Shown: positions 19,362 to 28,501, counted from the stretch's first letter. The stretch: DNA of 64,000 nucleotides from Rhodococcus jostii RHA1 (GCF_000014565.1 NC_008270.1:372001-436000), one strand, 5' to 3'. Made by a program: numbers and translations. Notes: generated by a model not told the origin, from the letters alone.

Positions 19362-20280
19362 ATTTCCTCCATACCTTGGCGCGAGATCGCAGCTCACTTG
19401 CGTGACGGCTGAGTCAGACACGGCGCGCCGTGACCGTTGTCACAACGTATCGAAATCTCCAACCATGCGCAACCAATAGTCGATAAATGGGCGCGCAAGC
19501 GCTATGCGCAGGATCCGGAGGAGGGCCCTGTGGCGTGTCAGCGGCGCCGACAAGCCGGGCTTGCACGATTCGTCAGTGCTGGTGAAGGACGGCGACGTCG
19601 GCTGCAGGGGAAGATCTGGGGGGCGAAGGTGGGAAGGGGTGTCGGGTGACGTTGTGACGCCCCGGCGCACGACCGAAAGCTAGGGCAAGGAGCCATCAGT
19701 GACGATCGCAGCGTCAACGTGACTCGCTGCGGCGTGGCGGTGGTGCAAATGATCAGGTAGTTACTGTAGTAACAGCTGATGCTGTGTCGACAGAATCGAT
19801 TAGGGGGACACGCGCACAAGCGTGCCGGCTACATGTCGGGCACGTCTGCCGATGGCAGCTGATCACCATGAGTGACTCCGGACTGCCATGACGACAGCGT
19901 ATCGACTGGCTGTGTCTTTCGTACACTATGTGCTCCTCGGCTGTCTGAATACCGGCGCCGTCGGCACCGAAACCGGTTGAACGGCCGCACGGCTTTCCAG
20001 GGGCTGACCGAGCAGCTCCGCCGCGCGTAGCGCCATGAAATGCCACGTGGGGCCAGACGCCGGACCCACCGGCCGGGCTTCAATCCTGGCGATGGTCACC
20101 CGACGACCATTTACGGTTCTGGCGTGTGCGGCGATGCGCGCCGACCCACACCCTCTTCGTGAGCGATGACCACGTCGACCCCGCGCCCGAGTGCAAGCGC
20201 CGTGGAAGGCGACGCTGCCCGGCAAGGGAGCTTGCGGGGAGGTTTCTGCTGAGCAACCTCTCTGCCGAGGTCTCCGACCG
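19362..20280. other. ~900-bp intergenic region with palindromes
   Basis: No supported gene. A perfect 14-base palindrome CACGGCGCGCCGTG lies at 19419-19432, 58 bases before the cyclase start. GTTAC-TGTA-GTAAC lies at 19760-19773. Both are plausible operators for the cyclase promoter, but neither is shared with other sites I noticed. Confidence 0.35.
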
Positions 20281-21054
20281 TCAAGGCTCGATGGTTGTGC
20301 GCGCGCTCTCACCGTCGCTTCGTACGGTTACGGCGGTGCGGTCCGATCGGTACAACTCATGGGAGTACTCGAAGGGCCGCCCGCTATCGAGTTCGGTTGT
20401 TCGAGTGATGGATATCAGGGGTGCTCCCACTGACACCTGAAGAAGTCCCGCGACCTCACGGCTCGCAGCAGCTGCTGCGATCGTTTCGATCGCTACTCCG
20501 CGATCGACGTCGTATCGGGTTTCCAGGATGTCGTACAGCGATCCTCCCAGCGACTGTTCGAGTAGACCGGGGAAGAGGTCACAGGGAAAATGGGCCCGCT
20601 CGAGTACCAATGGTAATCCGTCGGCAAGACGGAGCCGCTCGATATGGAAAATCCACGTGTCCGCGTCCAGTGCGAGCTGCTTTGCGGATTCGTCGTCTGG
20701 GGGTCCAGCATGCGTCCCCAGAACTGTCGTACCGGTTTCGACTCCCTGAGCCTTCAGATACCGGGGTAGCCCGACGACAGGGGTTGAACGAACCAATTTT
20801 TTCGGAGCGACGAAAACTCCCCCATTTCGCCCGTGAGTTCGAAGGATCTCCTCCTGGTGCTCGAGGTGTTCGAGCGCCCTGCGGATGGCCCATCTGCTCA
20901 CGCCGAGCGTCTGCGCGATCTCCCGCTCGGCACCGATGCGGGCGCCCGGCCGCAAACCACGATCCGCGATGAAGGAACGTATGATCGTGGCGAGATCGTT
21001 GGCTGATCCCTGACGCGGAATCGGTAGAAGGACTTCATCATACGTGTCGCGCAT
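20281..21054 (-). CDS. GntR-family regulator with UTRA domain (HutC subfamily), paralogue 1
   Basis: 257 residues. The N-terminal winged helix contains PGARIGAEREIAQTLGVSRW followed by AIRRALEHLE and RTHGRNGGVFVAPKKLVRS. The C-terminal UTRA ligand domain has IFHIERLRLADGLPLVLER and AHFPCDLFPGLLEQSLGG. ATG 21054 has GGGGAG upstream; longer frames are unlikely. It lies inside the pxp block and closely resembles the regulator at 35751-36521 next to the microcompartment. It is probably a ligand-released repressor of the pxp-side genes, with possible cross-talk. Confidence 0.88.
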   Translation of the reverse strand: MRDTYDEVLLPIPRQGSANDLATIIRSFIADRGLRPGARIGAEREIAQTLGVSRWAIRRALEHLEHQEEILRTHGRNGGVFVAPKKLVRSTPVVGLPRYLKAQGVETGTTVLGTHAGPPDDESAKQLALDADTWIFHIERLRLADGLPLVLERAHFPCDLFPGLLEQSLGGSLYDILETRYDVDRGVAIETIAAAAASREVAGLLQVSVGAPLISITRTTELDSGRPFEYSHELYRSDRTAVTVRSDGESARTTIEP

Positions 21055-21415
21055 AAGGTGCTCCCCCGGCCGAATCCAGTATTGTTCGTGTGATTGATTG
21101 AGTTTGTTGGTTTGACACGGGCGTGGTTCTCCTCGCTTCGAGGCCACGCGGCGCGGTCGCGCCCTGCGCCGCCCGGGCCATGGCGAGCCGGCCAGCCTAC
21201 GAGGGGACCTGGTTCGCCGGCGAGGCGATTCGAGGTATCGACGCGCGCCTGTCAATGGCAGGACTGCCCCGAGCAGGCGCGTGCCGACACATACCCGCAG
21301 CCCGTGTCTCTCGACATAGGCGTGGTGTGACTCGGCCAAATGGGCTTAGCTCTCTGGCGCAAACCGTCCGCGTGAGCTGGCCGCACTCATGATCCGACGA
21401 AGGGAATCGAGGCGA
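21055..21415. other. Intergenic stretch, nothing recognised
   Basis: About 360 bases between GntR paralogue 1 and pxpC. It is the probable GntR promoter region. I see no copy of the GGCAACCAT box here. Confidence 0.4.
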
Positions 21416-22396
21416 CTATGAGGAAAGCGATTCACAGGCCCGGGCGATACGGTCTTGGCGTTCGTGCCGAGCGGACATCGCTTCCTCCAGCGAGACGGCG
21501 CGAAAGCGAACTCGGCCGTGAGTGGGCGCCTGTCCCAGCACGTCGAGGTCGGCCGTGATGACAGTGCCCACTGTGCAATATCCGCCGGCCGTCACGGCAT
21601 CACGCGCCAGCACAATCGGCTCGGTCCCGCTCGGGATCTGAATCGCCCCGATCGGATATCCCGCGTCGACGACGTTGGAAGGGTCACTTCCGGCGCCAAA
21701 CGGTTGTTCGCGATGGACGAACTCCAAGGCCGAGCTGTTTTTGCAACTCAGTCGAATCCCCGTGCGATCCGCGTTGGGGGTGACCGCCCATTCGCGTTCT
21801 TCGAAGTCCCGCCGTCCTTCTTCGGTCAGTCGGTAGTTGAAGAGTCCGGGCACGTAGCGCAACGCAACGTCCTTCGCTCGCTGAGGGACGTGTTCGGCTG
21901 AGAGTTTCCGTACCGCGTGGAAGCCGGCATGTTCCGGCAGAAGGTGGAGGAGGTCGCCCGCGTGGAGCTTGCGGCCGTCGAATCCTCCGAAGCCGGAGTT
22001 GACGTGAGTCGAGCGGCTACCGAGAAATTCTGTAACGTCGAATCCACCAGCGACGGCGATATACCCGCGGACACCTGTCTGAAGGAAGCCGAATGAGAGC
22101 ACCTCTCCCGGCTGTACGTGATGCGATCGCCATGGCTCTACGGGATTGCCGTTGAGAAAGATCGGGATCTCGCCACCCGTGATCGCGACCGTTGCCGGAG
22201 CGGAGAATGACAGCTTCGGCCCCATGAAGGTGAACTCGAGGACCGCCGACCCAGGACGATTGTCGACTAGAGCATTCGCAAGGGTGTAGGACTCCATGTC
22301 CATTGCACCGGATGGCGGGATCCCCCGCCGATAATGACCGGGTCGTCCCGCGTCTTGGACGGTTGTCATGAAGCCTGGTTCTTCCACGACGATCAT
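21416..22396 (-). CDS. pxpC: 5-oxoprolinase subunit C, biotin-dependent carboxyltransferase (KipA) family
   Basis: 326 residues. It begins MIVVEEPGFMTTVQDAGRPG, then HYRRGIPPSGAMDMESYTLA and later YIAVAGGFDVTEFLGSRSTH and GYPIGAIQIPSGTEPIVLA, all typical of KipA/PxpC and of the equivalent part of the urea carboxylase carboxyltransferase domain. It starts at ATG 22396, overlapping the pxpB stop as ATGA, so the two are translationally coupled. It works with PxpA and PxpB in ATP-dependent lactam opening. Confidence 0.92.
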   Translation of the reverse strand: MIVVEEPGFMTTVQDAGRPGHYRRGIPPSGAMDMESYTLANALVDNRPGSAVLEFTFMGPKLSFSAPATVAITGGEIPIFLNGNPVEPWRSHHVQPGEVLSFGFLQTGVRGYIAVAGGFDVTEFLGSRSTHVNSGFGGFDGRKLHAGDLLHLLPEHAGFHAVRKLSAEHVPQRAKDVALRYVPGLFNYRLTEEGRRDFEEREWAVTPNADRTGIRLSCKNSSALEFVHREQPFGAGSDPSNVVDAGYPIGAIQIPSGTEPIVLARDAVTAGGYCTVGTVITADLDVLGQAPTHGRVRFRAVSLEEAMSARHERQDRIARACESLSS

Positions 22397-23298
22397 TTGT
22401 ATAGCACCTCGATCAGGTTCCGATTGTATTCGTCCGGGTCGGCGATGAGCTCCGCCGGCTCGAAACGAATGCGCTTTATCAGGTACCGGTAGGTCCCGTT
22501 ACTCACCGCGCGACCGATCTCGTCATATTCGTCACGTGCGATTGGCCGGTAGTTGCAGATGGTTCCGAGCTGTACCAACTCTGTTCGATCACGAAAGTCG
22601 GGTAGTCGCTGAGCTGGATCGTAAACCGGAGCCGCTGCCCGGCCGAAGATTGGGTATCCGCCGACGCTCGGGGTTGGATAGATCGCGGGAAACGCTCCAC
22701 CGAGTGCGAAGGCCCGATCAGGTGTCTCCGTTCGTGGCCGCAGATATTTCGGTCCCTGCAACTGACGCTTCTTAGGCACCATCTGATACGACCACACGAT
22801 ACCCGGCACAAACCCTGTCATCGACGCCAAAGAAGGTGTACTGGTGAGACTGTCGATGAAACCTTCCGTGTCCGCGAAGCCGTTGACGCGCGAGAGATAC
22901 TCGAGGTCGGTCGAGTCGGGATCTTGAACGCGATCCCGGAACTTCATGAGCACTTCGTGCGTCCACGGATCGTTAAACAGCACCGGTATATCGACGATGC
23001 GGGTGTCGAAGGAGGCGAAACCTTTCGCGCGGGACCGTGCCTCGGCCTTCTTGAGATCGTTCACCAATACCGTGTACGAGATCACATCTGGGTCGTACCT
23101 GACGAGATAGGAAACATTGGCCGGACATACATCGAGAACTCCGTCGATACCACTGGACTCGACGTCCGTGACCACCCGCTGGACAAGAAGGTTTGTTTCC
23201 AGGCTCATCTCTTCGTCGAACTCGACGAGGACGAATTCCTCAGCACCGGCTGAGTAGCGCGTCTCGAACAGGGTAGAGGTAGAGGAAAATTCGGACAT
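22393..23298 (-). CDS. pxpB: 5-oxoprolinase subunit B, carboxyltransferase subunit (KipI) family
   Basis: 301 residues, longer than typical KipI (~220-240) but with the signatures: YDPDVISYTVLVNDLKKAE, TGFVPGIVWSYQMVPKKRQL with the PKYLRPRTETPDRAFALGGA segment, and GGYPIFGRAAAPVYDP. The order KipI-like then KipA-like matches the two halves of the urea carboxylase carboxyltransferase domain. ATG 23298 lies six bases after the stop of a 50-codon gene, suggesting coupling. The extra ~60 N-terminal residues are unlike classical KipI and might make a distinct subfamily. Confidence 0.85.
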   Translation of the reverse strand: MSEFSSTSTLFETRYSAGAEEFVLVEFDEEMSLETNLLVQRVVTDVESSGIDGVLDVCPANVSYLVRYDPDVISYTVLVNDLKKAEARSRAKGFASFDTRIVDIPVLFNDPWTHEVLMKFRDRVQDPDSTDLEYLSRVNGFADTEGFIDSLTSTPSLASMTGFVPGIVWSYQMVPKKRQLQGPKYLRPRTETPDRAFALGGAFPAIYPTPSVGGYPIFGRAAAPVYDPAQRLPDFRDRTELVQLGTICNYRPIARDEYDEIGRAVSNGTYRYLIKRIRFEPAELIADPDEYNRNLIEVLYK

Positions 23299-23304
23299 AA
23301 TCGG

Positions 23305-23457
23305 TCAGACCGTCTTGCGCTGAGACGGCCGTGAAATCACGGGGGTAATCGGGAACATCGAAACCGGCTGCGTCCGGGACAGGCGAGGTTCTCGAATGTG
23401 TGCGACGAACCCTTTCCGGACGACGTCGGAAGGTTCGGCGTGGTGGGGGTGGCGCAT
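23305..23457 (-). CDS. 50-residue protein leading the pxpBC operon
   Basis: ATG 23457 is preceded by GGAGGAAAA, one of the strongest ribosome-binding sites in the window, and the stop lies six bases before pxpB. The peptide starts MRHPHHAEPSDVVRKGF and ends VISRPSQRKTV; it is His/Arg/Pro-rich with no membrane segment. No family is recognised. Its tight coupling to pxpB argues that it is a real small subunit or leader peptide, not chance. Confidence 0.55.
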   Translation of the reverse strand: MRHPHHAEPSDVVRKGFVAHIREPRLSRTQPVSMFPITPVISRPSQRKTV

Positions 23458-23898
23458 TTTTCCTCCGAGGTGTGACTTACTCCGGAGCCGGCGTTGATTA
23501 TGGTGCGGCTCACAGCGGACCGTATCCAGTCCGACGCTACGTCCATTGTCCGACCAGTGCAAGGAGCATGGGTCATTTTGGCGATTAAAAGGTTGTTACA
23601 CGAGTCGGCGGGCCCGGCGATGGCGTGAGCTCCGGGCCGCTCGATGCACCTGTTCTGCGCGGAATATCTGCATGAAGCAGGGTCTTTTGAACGGTGTATC
23701 GGATTGCTCCACGCCCCGGCGCGGCGGACTCGATGCGAGTGTGTCGGCGGCGCAACCACAAACGGACCACAAACTATTGTCCTGCGGTCTTCGCACCCTG
23801 CATTGACAATGCGCGGTGCTCGGAGGAGGCCCCGCCCAGTAGACCGGAGCATGGCCTCGTGCGACTCCACCACTCGGGCGTATCGGGCCAGTCGCACT
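23458..23898. other. Promoter region of the pxpBC operon, no gene
   Basis: About 440 bases between two tiny minus-strand genes. AGGTTGTTACAC near 23590 recalls the AGGTTGTAG arm at 28240, but this is weak. Nothing else is recognised. Confidence 0.35.
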
Positions 23899-24000
23899 TT
23901 AGGTGTGGAGACCCGAGAGGACGATCGTCATGCCAGCGGCCGCCAATACGAACACACCGAACGCTACGACGAGCAAGAGAATCCAATCGTAGCGATTCAT
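23899..24000 (-). CDS. 33-residue single-span membrane protein
   Basis: ATG 24000 is preceded by GGGAGG eight bases upstream. The peptide MNRYDWILLLVVAFGVFVLA continues with AAGMTIVLSGLHT and stops: one transmembrane helix with short polar ends. Size and build recall small accessory subunits of secondary transporters, but no family is recognised. It is about 440 bases upstream of the 50-codon gene and pxpB on the same strand. Confidence 0.5.
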   Translation of the reverse strand: MNRYDWILLLVVAFGVFVLAAAGMTIVLSGLHT

Positions 24001-25297
24001 CGCGTATGCCTCCCTGCCGACCGACTGTCGCACCGCGCGTCTGCCTCAGTCCGGTGAAGCACGTATGAGGCTGGCTGGAGTCGGTCGGGGAGGCTCTGCG
24101 GGCGGGGCTGCATCCGGCGATACCGGATGCGGGACAGAATTTGCCGATACTGGACAGGATGAGTCGCCACGTCGTCGAGCGCGCGATCGATGACAGGGTC
24201 GTTCCGTGTGGATCGGTGTGTGCTGTAGGCGAACTTCGCTGCCGAATACACAGGACACACGTGAGTGATCTTTCGGGTTCCCCACGCAGTTGGCTCTTCC
24301 AGCCGCAGATTCTTGTCCGCCGTCACTGGTGCACTCGCCTTGTCTTGGTTCGGCACAGTGGAAGTACTTTCGTCCCGCACCTTTGCGGCACCCCCGATCC
24401 AGGAACCGGTTGTTTCGTAATGGACGACGACGCTGAACCAGTCCTCGTCATCTCTGCGCCTCACTTCTCGTCACTACTGCCATTGCAATGTGGACTCGTC
24501 TGAACTTGGTCTGCGCCGTTGTCAACCCAGATCCTATTGAGCTGTTGAATACAGTGTCAGCGTTCACTTCTCAATCTGCTGCCGGGCGATGGGAATCATC
24601 TCCAGACTCGCGACCTCCGCAGACGACCGCCGCGGCCAACGACTACGAGAACGTTCACGCACGACCACAGTGCAGGTCTGGGCGTCGGCATGGGGTCGGT
24701 GCTCCGACTCGGAGGAAAAGTCCGCGTAATGCACACGTACTGGCGACCGTGCCGGTTTCAGTGTGAACACACGAGGCTTGGTCGTCCCGAGTGCGTGGTG
24801 AAGATGACTCTGTTGTCGTGCCAGACGAGCGATTCGGGATGCCACCGCGGGCGGCTGCGGTTGCCGCGGGGGCGCTGACCCGGATCGATCGGCTCGGTCT
24901 CGAAGTCACTCGCGCTTCCGCGGACTCGGTACGCGGAAGCGCCGAACCGCACCGCGCCGTCCTGTTGCGCCGGAAGGTTCGACGCCGATTCCCCCGGTCA
25001 CAGGATTGGCCGCGGCTTCTGTGTTCAGCCGCGAGCTGCGGCCTGGCCGGAGGGGCCTTTTCGCTGTCGGCGACGATCGCAGGGACGTGGGTGTGGACTG
25101 GTAGTCGTGGCCCGGTGCAGTAGCGCCTCCGGCACCGTCACATCGTCGACGCCGCGGCGGTCTTCTTGCCCGATTGATCGAACGCAGGACGCCGCGAAGA
25201 GGGCAGTAGGGAGCGCGGTGGAGCGAGCGGTACATCATCGCGGATTGCGGCGGTCCCGGTTCAGGACCGCCGCAATCCGCTTCTCCGTGTCGTTCGG
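24001..25297. other. ~1.3-kb stretch without a supported gene
   Basis: Between the 33-codon gene and the PAS-protein gene. Frames here are compositionally unlike proteins. The only clear element is the long perfect hairpin at 25240-25280. Confidence 0.45.
25240..25280 (-). terminator. 17-bp perfect hairpin downstream of the PAS gene
   Basis: Arms 25240-25256 (GCGGATTGCGGCGGTCC) and 25264-25280 are exact complements with a 7-base loop. It lies 18 bases after the PAS-gene stop in the minus direction, so it most likely ends the kinase-permease-PAS operon. There is no T-tract, as is common for actinobacterial terminators. Confidence 0.7.
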
Positions 25298-25723
25298 TCA
25301 GGCGACGGAGTCGGTGGAGTCAGTGACGTCTTCATTTCCATGTATCACGTATGCAACGTTGCCATCGGTGTCGAAGATCGGTGCGTTGAGTGCCCGAAAC
25401 CATCGTTCCTCGTATCCGCCTCCCTGCTCCTCGGGACGCGCGATGGGGTAACGCACTGCTCCGGGCAGCCATTCCGCTTTCCCAGTCTGCCGGGCTTGCT
25501 CGATTCCGTATTTCAGCGCCTGCGTTCCCTTTGCTTCGGGGTCATTCGGGTTGTCGGGGAATGCCTCGAAGATGTTCTGACCGATGAGTGCGTCTCGGGT
25601 CCGCATGGCCATGGCCAGGTATCCGTTCGTGGCTGCGACAATCCGGTAGTCATTGTCCACCACGACGTAGTTGACCGGTGCCTGTTCGAAGATCGCCTGG
25701 AAGTCGGGAGTGTGGGGTGTCAT
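25298..25723 (-). CDS. PAS-domain protein
   Basis: 141 residues that are essentially one PAS fold: FEQAPVNYVVVDNDYRIVAA, then GQNIFEAFPDNPNDP and the C-terminal strands ERWFRALNAPIFDTDGNVAY with VIHGNEDVTD. No output domain is attached. AAAGGATC lies upstream of ATG 25723. It is the last gene of the minus-strand operon with the amino-alcohol kinase. A stand-alone PAS protein could sense an aldehyde, amine or redox state and act on another regulator; this is inference. Confidence 0.8.
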   Translation of the reverse strand: MTPHTPDFQAIFEQAPVNYVVVDNDYRIVAATNGYLAMAMRTRDALIGQNIFEAFPDNPNDPEAKGTQALKYGIEQARQTGKAEWLPGAVRYPIARPEEQGGGYEERWFRALNAPIFDTDGNVAYVIHGNEDVTDSTDSVA

Positions 25724-25762
25724 AGTAGATCCTTTCTTTTTTCAACGCGGATGAAGGTGGGG

Positions 25763-26998
25763 TCAGACGGCGACAAGGGCTGCGAACCCAATTAATAACG
25801 CCGGCACAGTAGTTAGTACGGTTGAGATGATCGCTGACCGCCGATGAACGGCGAATAGCGGGAGCAGCCCGGCGCCGTCGTGACTGATCAGATAGGCCAG
25901 CAATGCTGGCAGAGGTAGACCACCGGATAGGAAGAGACCGGCCACCACGACTTCCAGGCCGCAGGAGGGGAGAAGGCCGACGAGCGAGGCGACGATCACA
26001 CCGAGAGCACCATGGAATGGAAGGACCGCAGGATCGAACCCGGTGACCTCGGTTACGGCTGCAGACACCAAGGTAACCAGACCCACCAAGACGATCATGA
26101 AGGACGCGCTGTACGCGGTGTGACGGAGCTGAACGAGTCGGGAAGACGCGTCGACGCAGTCACAGTCATGTTGGTGGCTGCGTCCACGCAGGAAAACTGC
26201 GCAGGCAACCGCGAATCCCACGAGACCCACCGCCATATACGAGTTCATGCCGAAGATTGTCGGAAACGCTTCCTCATCGATCAGATTGAACTCCACAGGG
26301 ATTGCGAGCACGAATCCCACAGCGATAACGGACCAGAAGGCGATCAGGAAGCCATCGGGCCGGCCGGTCTCGGATTCCCCCGACCGAAGACCAGGCTCGA
26401 CGCAACACGGCTCGGTTGTCTTCCACCAGCTTCGGACTGGACCGGATACCGGTGGCGATGGAGGGGGAGCCGACATCGTTGGTCGTCGAGAGAGGAGTTG
26501 GAGGCTGTTGCTCGATTGCGCAGTATCGCGGGGACGGAGGGTCGTCACGACGGTGGTCAGTCCCCGCCGTGACACGTCGGTCGACAACTGTCGAGCTCGG
26601 GGTTCGATCCGTGCCCAGTCGACAAGACTGCCGCCCAGGGCGCCCACCACGAAAAACAGCGCTTTGAGTTCGAGCGCGAGCATCGGGTCAGCGGCCAGTA
26701 GAAGCCATGCCGAATCACCCATCGTGGCAAGCAGCGCGGCGATCACCGTTCCGTATGTCACTCGGCGTTGACCGTAGAGGGTGACAGTGGCGATGACTCC
26801 GCTGCATCCCGGGGGCAGCGACAAGGTCGCGGCGAGCAGAGGTCCACATTTCGGGTAGTGGAGCAACCATCCGTCCCATCGCGCTCCCCAGCGACCGCGG
26901 GCCCAGCCCATGACCGCAAGCATGAAAGCGACGAGAACGCCGATACCGAGAAAGGCATCTACAAGAGGATCTCCGAGTGTCTCTAGCAGATCACCCAT
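25763..26998 (-). CDS. Putative ArsP_2-like multi-span permease
   Basis: About 411 residues with ~10 hydrophobic segments in two halves around a polar Pro/Ser-rich loop (~160-210). Motifs include DAFLGIGVLVAFMLAVMGWA, SLPPGCSGVIATVTLYGQRR, GDSAWLLLAADPMLAL and in the second half LPSCGLEVVVAGLF. The paired P-x-C-G-like motifs and GD segments resemble the ArsP_2 putative metal-exporter family, often also labelled putative manganese transporter. The start at ATG 26998 overlaps the kinase stop (ATGGGTGA). Location in an amino-alcohol operon suggests transport of the substrate or a toxic intermediate instead of metal; this is inferred. Confidence 0.65.
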   Translation of the reverse strand: MGDLLETLGDPLVDAFLGIGVLVAFMLAVMGWARGRWGARWDGWLLHYPKCGPLLAATLSLPPGCSGVIATVTLYGQRRVTYGTVIAALLATMGDSAWLLLAADPMLALELKALFFVVGALGGSLVDWARIEPRARQLSTDVSRRGLTTVVTTLRPRDTAQSSNSLQLLSRRPTMSAPPPSPPVSGPVRSWWKTTEPCCVEPGLRSGESETGRPDGFLIAFWSVIAVGFVLAIPVEFNLIDEEAFPTIFGMNSYMAVGLVGFAVACAVFLRGRSHQHDCDCVDASSRLVQLRHTAYSASFMIVLVGLVTLVSAAVTEVTGFDPAVLPFHGALGVIVASLVGLLPSCGLEVVVAGLFLSGGLPLPALLAYLISHDGAGLLPLFAVHRRSAIISTVLTTVPALLIGFAALVAV

Positions 26999-28055
26999 TG
27001 GAGCAACGCTCTTCAAGATCGTTGACGACCGAGGGAAGAGGATCCCGGCCCGCAGTGTTCCTCAATGAGTCGGCGTCGAAGGCGAACCACGTCGGATCGG
27101 TGAGGTAGCGCTGAGCGAGCGATGCCGTTTCGGCGGCGAGGTGGGGTCCGAGTGTTCGAGCGGGCTCCGATTCGGGGTGGGTGCCGATCCATGCGGTGAT
27201 CATTAGGCGGCGGAGCATGATGAAAGTGGGAATTTCGGCAATTGCGGCATCATCGAGTTGACCGATGCTCAGGTAGCCGCGCAGCCACGTCTCCACGGTG
27301 GTACGGGCGGACGGGCTGGCCTCGTTCCAGGTGATCACTGCGGCGAGGTCGGTCAGGAACCAGGACCATCCACAATCGTCGAAGTCGATGACGATGATCT
27401 CTCCGTCACGGACAATGAGGTTGGACATCCGAAGGTCGGAGTGCACCAGTCCGAACCGGTCCGCTCCGGTACCGAACCGGAGAAGCCGCTCTCTGACGGA
27501 ACGTTCGGCAGTCTCGATCACCTCACGGTCTGATTGAGTCAGATTTGGTGCGTGACGCCAGTCTCCCCACCGACCGGTCTCTCCGAGCATCGAGTCGAGA
27601 TCCCAGCGGAAGCGGACGAACTTTGCCGGAGGCGTCCATGCCTGCACATGCTGGTGCAACGACGCGGTGACGGCACCGAGATCGCTGAAGCTGATACCCG
27701 AAGCCGCATCTTCCGCGCTGATGCCCGGGATGAACTCGAAGACATCCACCAGTCGAGTCTCACCTGCGTGTTCAATCGCGACCACGCTGTTGCCATCGCC
27801 GGCGAGTCTGACCGCTGGAGTCCGGATGGACGAGTCCGAGCGCACGCTCTCCATCCACGCGAGCTCCGACTCCACCTCGGCGAGGCTGTTGTAGCCCGGC
27901 CGGTGGACGCGCACCACGGAACGCTCTCCGTCGAGTTCAGCCAGGTAGGTCGCGTTTTCCGAGTAGCTGAGCAACGTCAGGGATGCCCGTTCCAACCCAT
28001 ATTTTGGAAGCGACGCGCGGGCAAATGGTTCGTAATCGGCAGCCGTCTCCGACAT
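26991..28055 (-). CDS. Amino-alcohol kinase, APH fold ((S)-1-amino-2-propanol/ethanolamine kinase-like)
   Basis: 354 residues of the aminoglycoside phosphotransferase superfamily. The N-lobe Lys/Arg strand is RSVVRVHRPGY; the catalytic loop is FGLVHSDLRMSNLIV and the metal Asp is in IIVIDFDDCGWSWFLTDLA. In mycobacterial RMM-type microcompartments the equivalent kinase phosphorylates 1-amino-2-propanol, feeding a PLP phospho-lyase. This gene is divergent from the shell operon and precedes a permease and a PAS protein. The substrate here could be ethanolamine or aminopropanol; the permease at 38290 favours ethanolamine. Confidence 0.82.
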   Translation of the reverse strand: MSETAADYEPFARASLPKYGLERASLTLLSYSENATYLAELDGERSVVRVHRPGYNSLAEVESELAWMESVRSDSSIRTPAVRLAGDGNSVVAIEHAGETRLVDVFEFIPGISAEDAASGISFSDLGAVTASLHQHVQAWTPPAKFVRFRWDLDSMLGETGRWGDWRHAPNLTQSDREVIETAERSVRERLLRFGTGADRFGLVHSDLRMSNLIVRDGEIIVIDFDDCGWSWFLTDLAAVITWNEASPSARTTVETWLRGYLSIGQLDDAAIAEIPTFIMLRRLMITAWIGTHPESEPARTLGPHLAAETASLAQRYLTDPTWFAFDADSLRNTAGRDPLPSVVNDLEERCSNG

Positions 28056-28148
28056 CTGTATATCTCCTCGAACGCAGAAGGCAGCCAGTTACTGCCAAGC
28101 AAGGGGTGAGTGACATCTGGTGATGCCCGTCACACTATTACAACATAT

Positions 28149-28192
28149 GGCAACCATAAGCAAACCACAACCCCATCCGAAGGCAACCATAA
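28149..28192 (+). promoter_or_regulatory. Two direct GGCAACCATAA boxes, 33 bp apart
   Basis: Identical 11-mers at 28149-28159 and 28182-28192, about three helical turns apart. The first sits in the near-palindrome TATGG-CAA-CCATA. The GGCAACCAT core recurs at 15574 (complement) and 35698. They lie 90-130 bases before the kinase start and are candidate operators. Confidence 0.45.
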
Positions 28193-28220
28193 TGCGGATT
28201 AATCGGCAGGCTGCTCGTCG

Positions 28221-28248
28221 CTACAACCTGGTGGAGAGAAGGTTGTAG
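28221..28248. promoter_or_regulatory. Perfect inverted repeat CTACAACCT-N10-AGGTTGTAG
   Basis: 9-bp arms at 28221-28229 and 28240-28248 with a 10-base spacer, in the middle of the divergent control region. It may be an operator with half-sites on adjacent turns or an RNA hairpin in the long leader. Confidence 0.45.
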
Positions 28249-28501
28249 TTCCCTCGTCGCGGGCGCTGAACTGGCGGTTTCCGAGTCACGGCGGTGCGAC
28301 CGCCGGTGCTGACGGGAACGAGGGCCCAGCAACCAATGGCGGCGTGGTCCTTGACACACTTGAGCAAACGTGAGACTGTGAAGCCAACCTTTTACGACCA
28401 TTTACCGATGGGGTCGGCGCCTCAGTGTGTTTCAGTCAGCACGATCGCTTGGCGGCGCCTTGGCTTCCCGAAGTCCCCTATCAAGAGAGGCCGATGTTCA
28501 C

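Larger units (their letters stand above)
28056..28501. promoter_or_regulatory. Divergent control region between kinase and microcompartment operons
   Basis: About 450 bases separating the two divergent operons. It contains two GGCAACCATAA repeats (28149-28159, 28182-28192) and an inverted repeat CTACAACCT-N10-AGGTTGTAG (28221-28248). No ORF is supported. It is the obvious place for coordinated GntR control of both operons. Confidence 0.6.

Noticed and set aside
24001..25297. A protein gene in the 1.3-kb gap
   Set aside because: Several frames of 80-155 codons exist, but all are compositionally random and mutually overlapping with no ribosome site.
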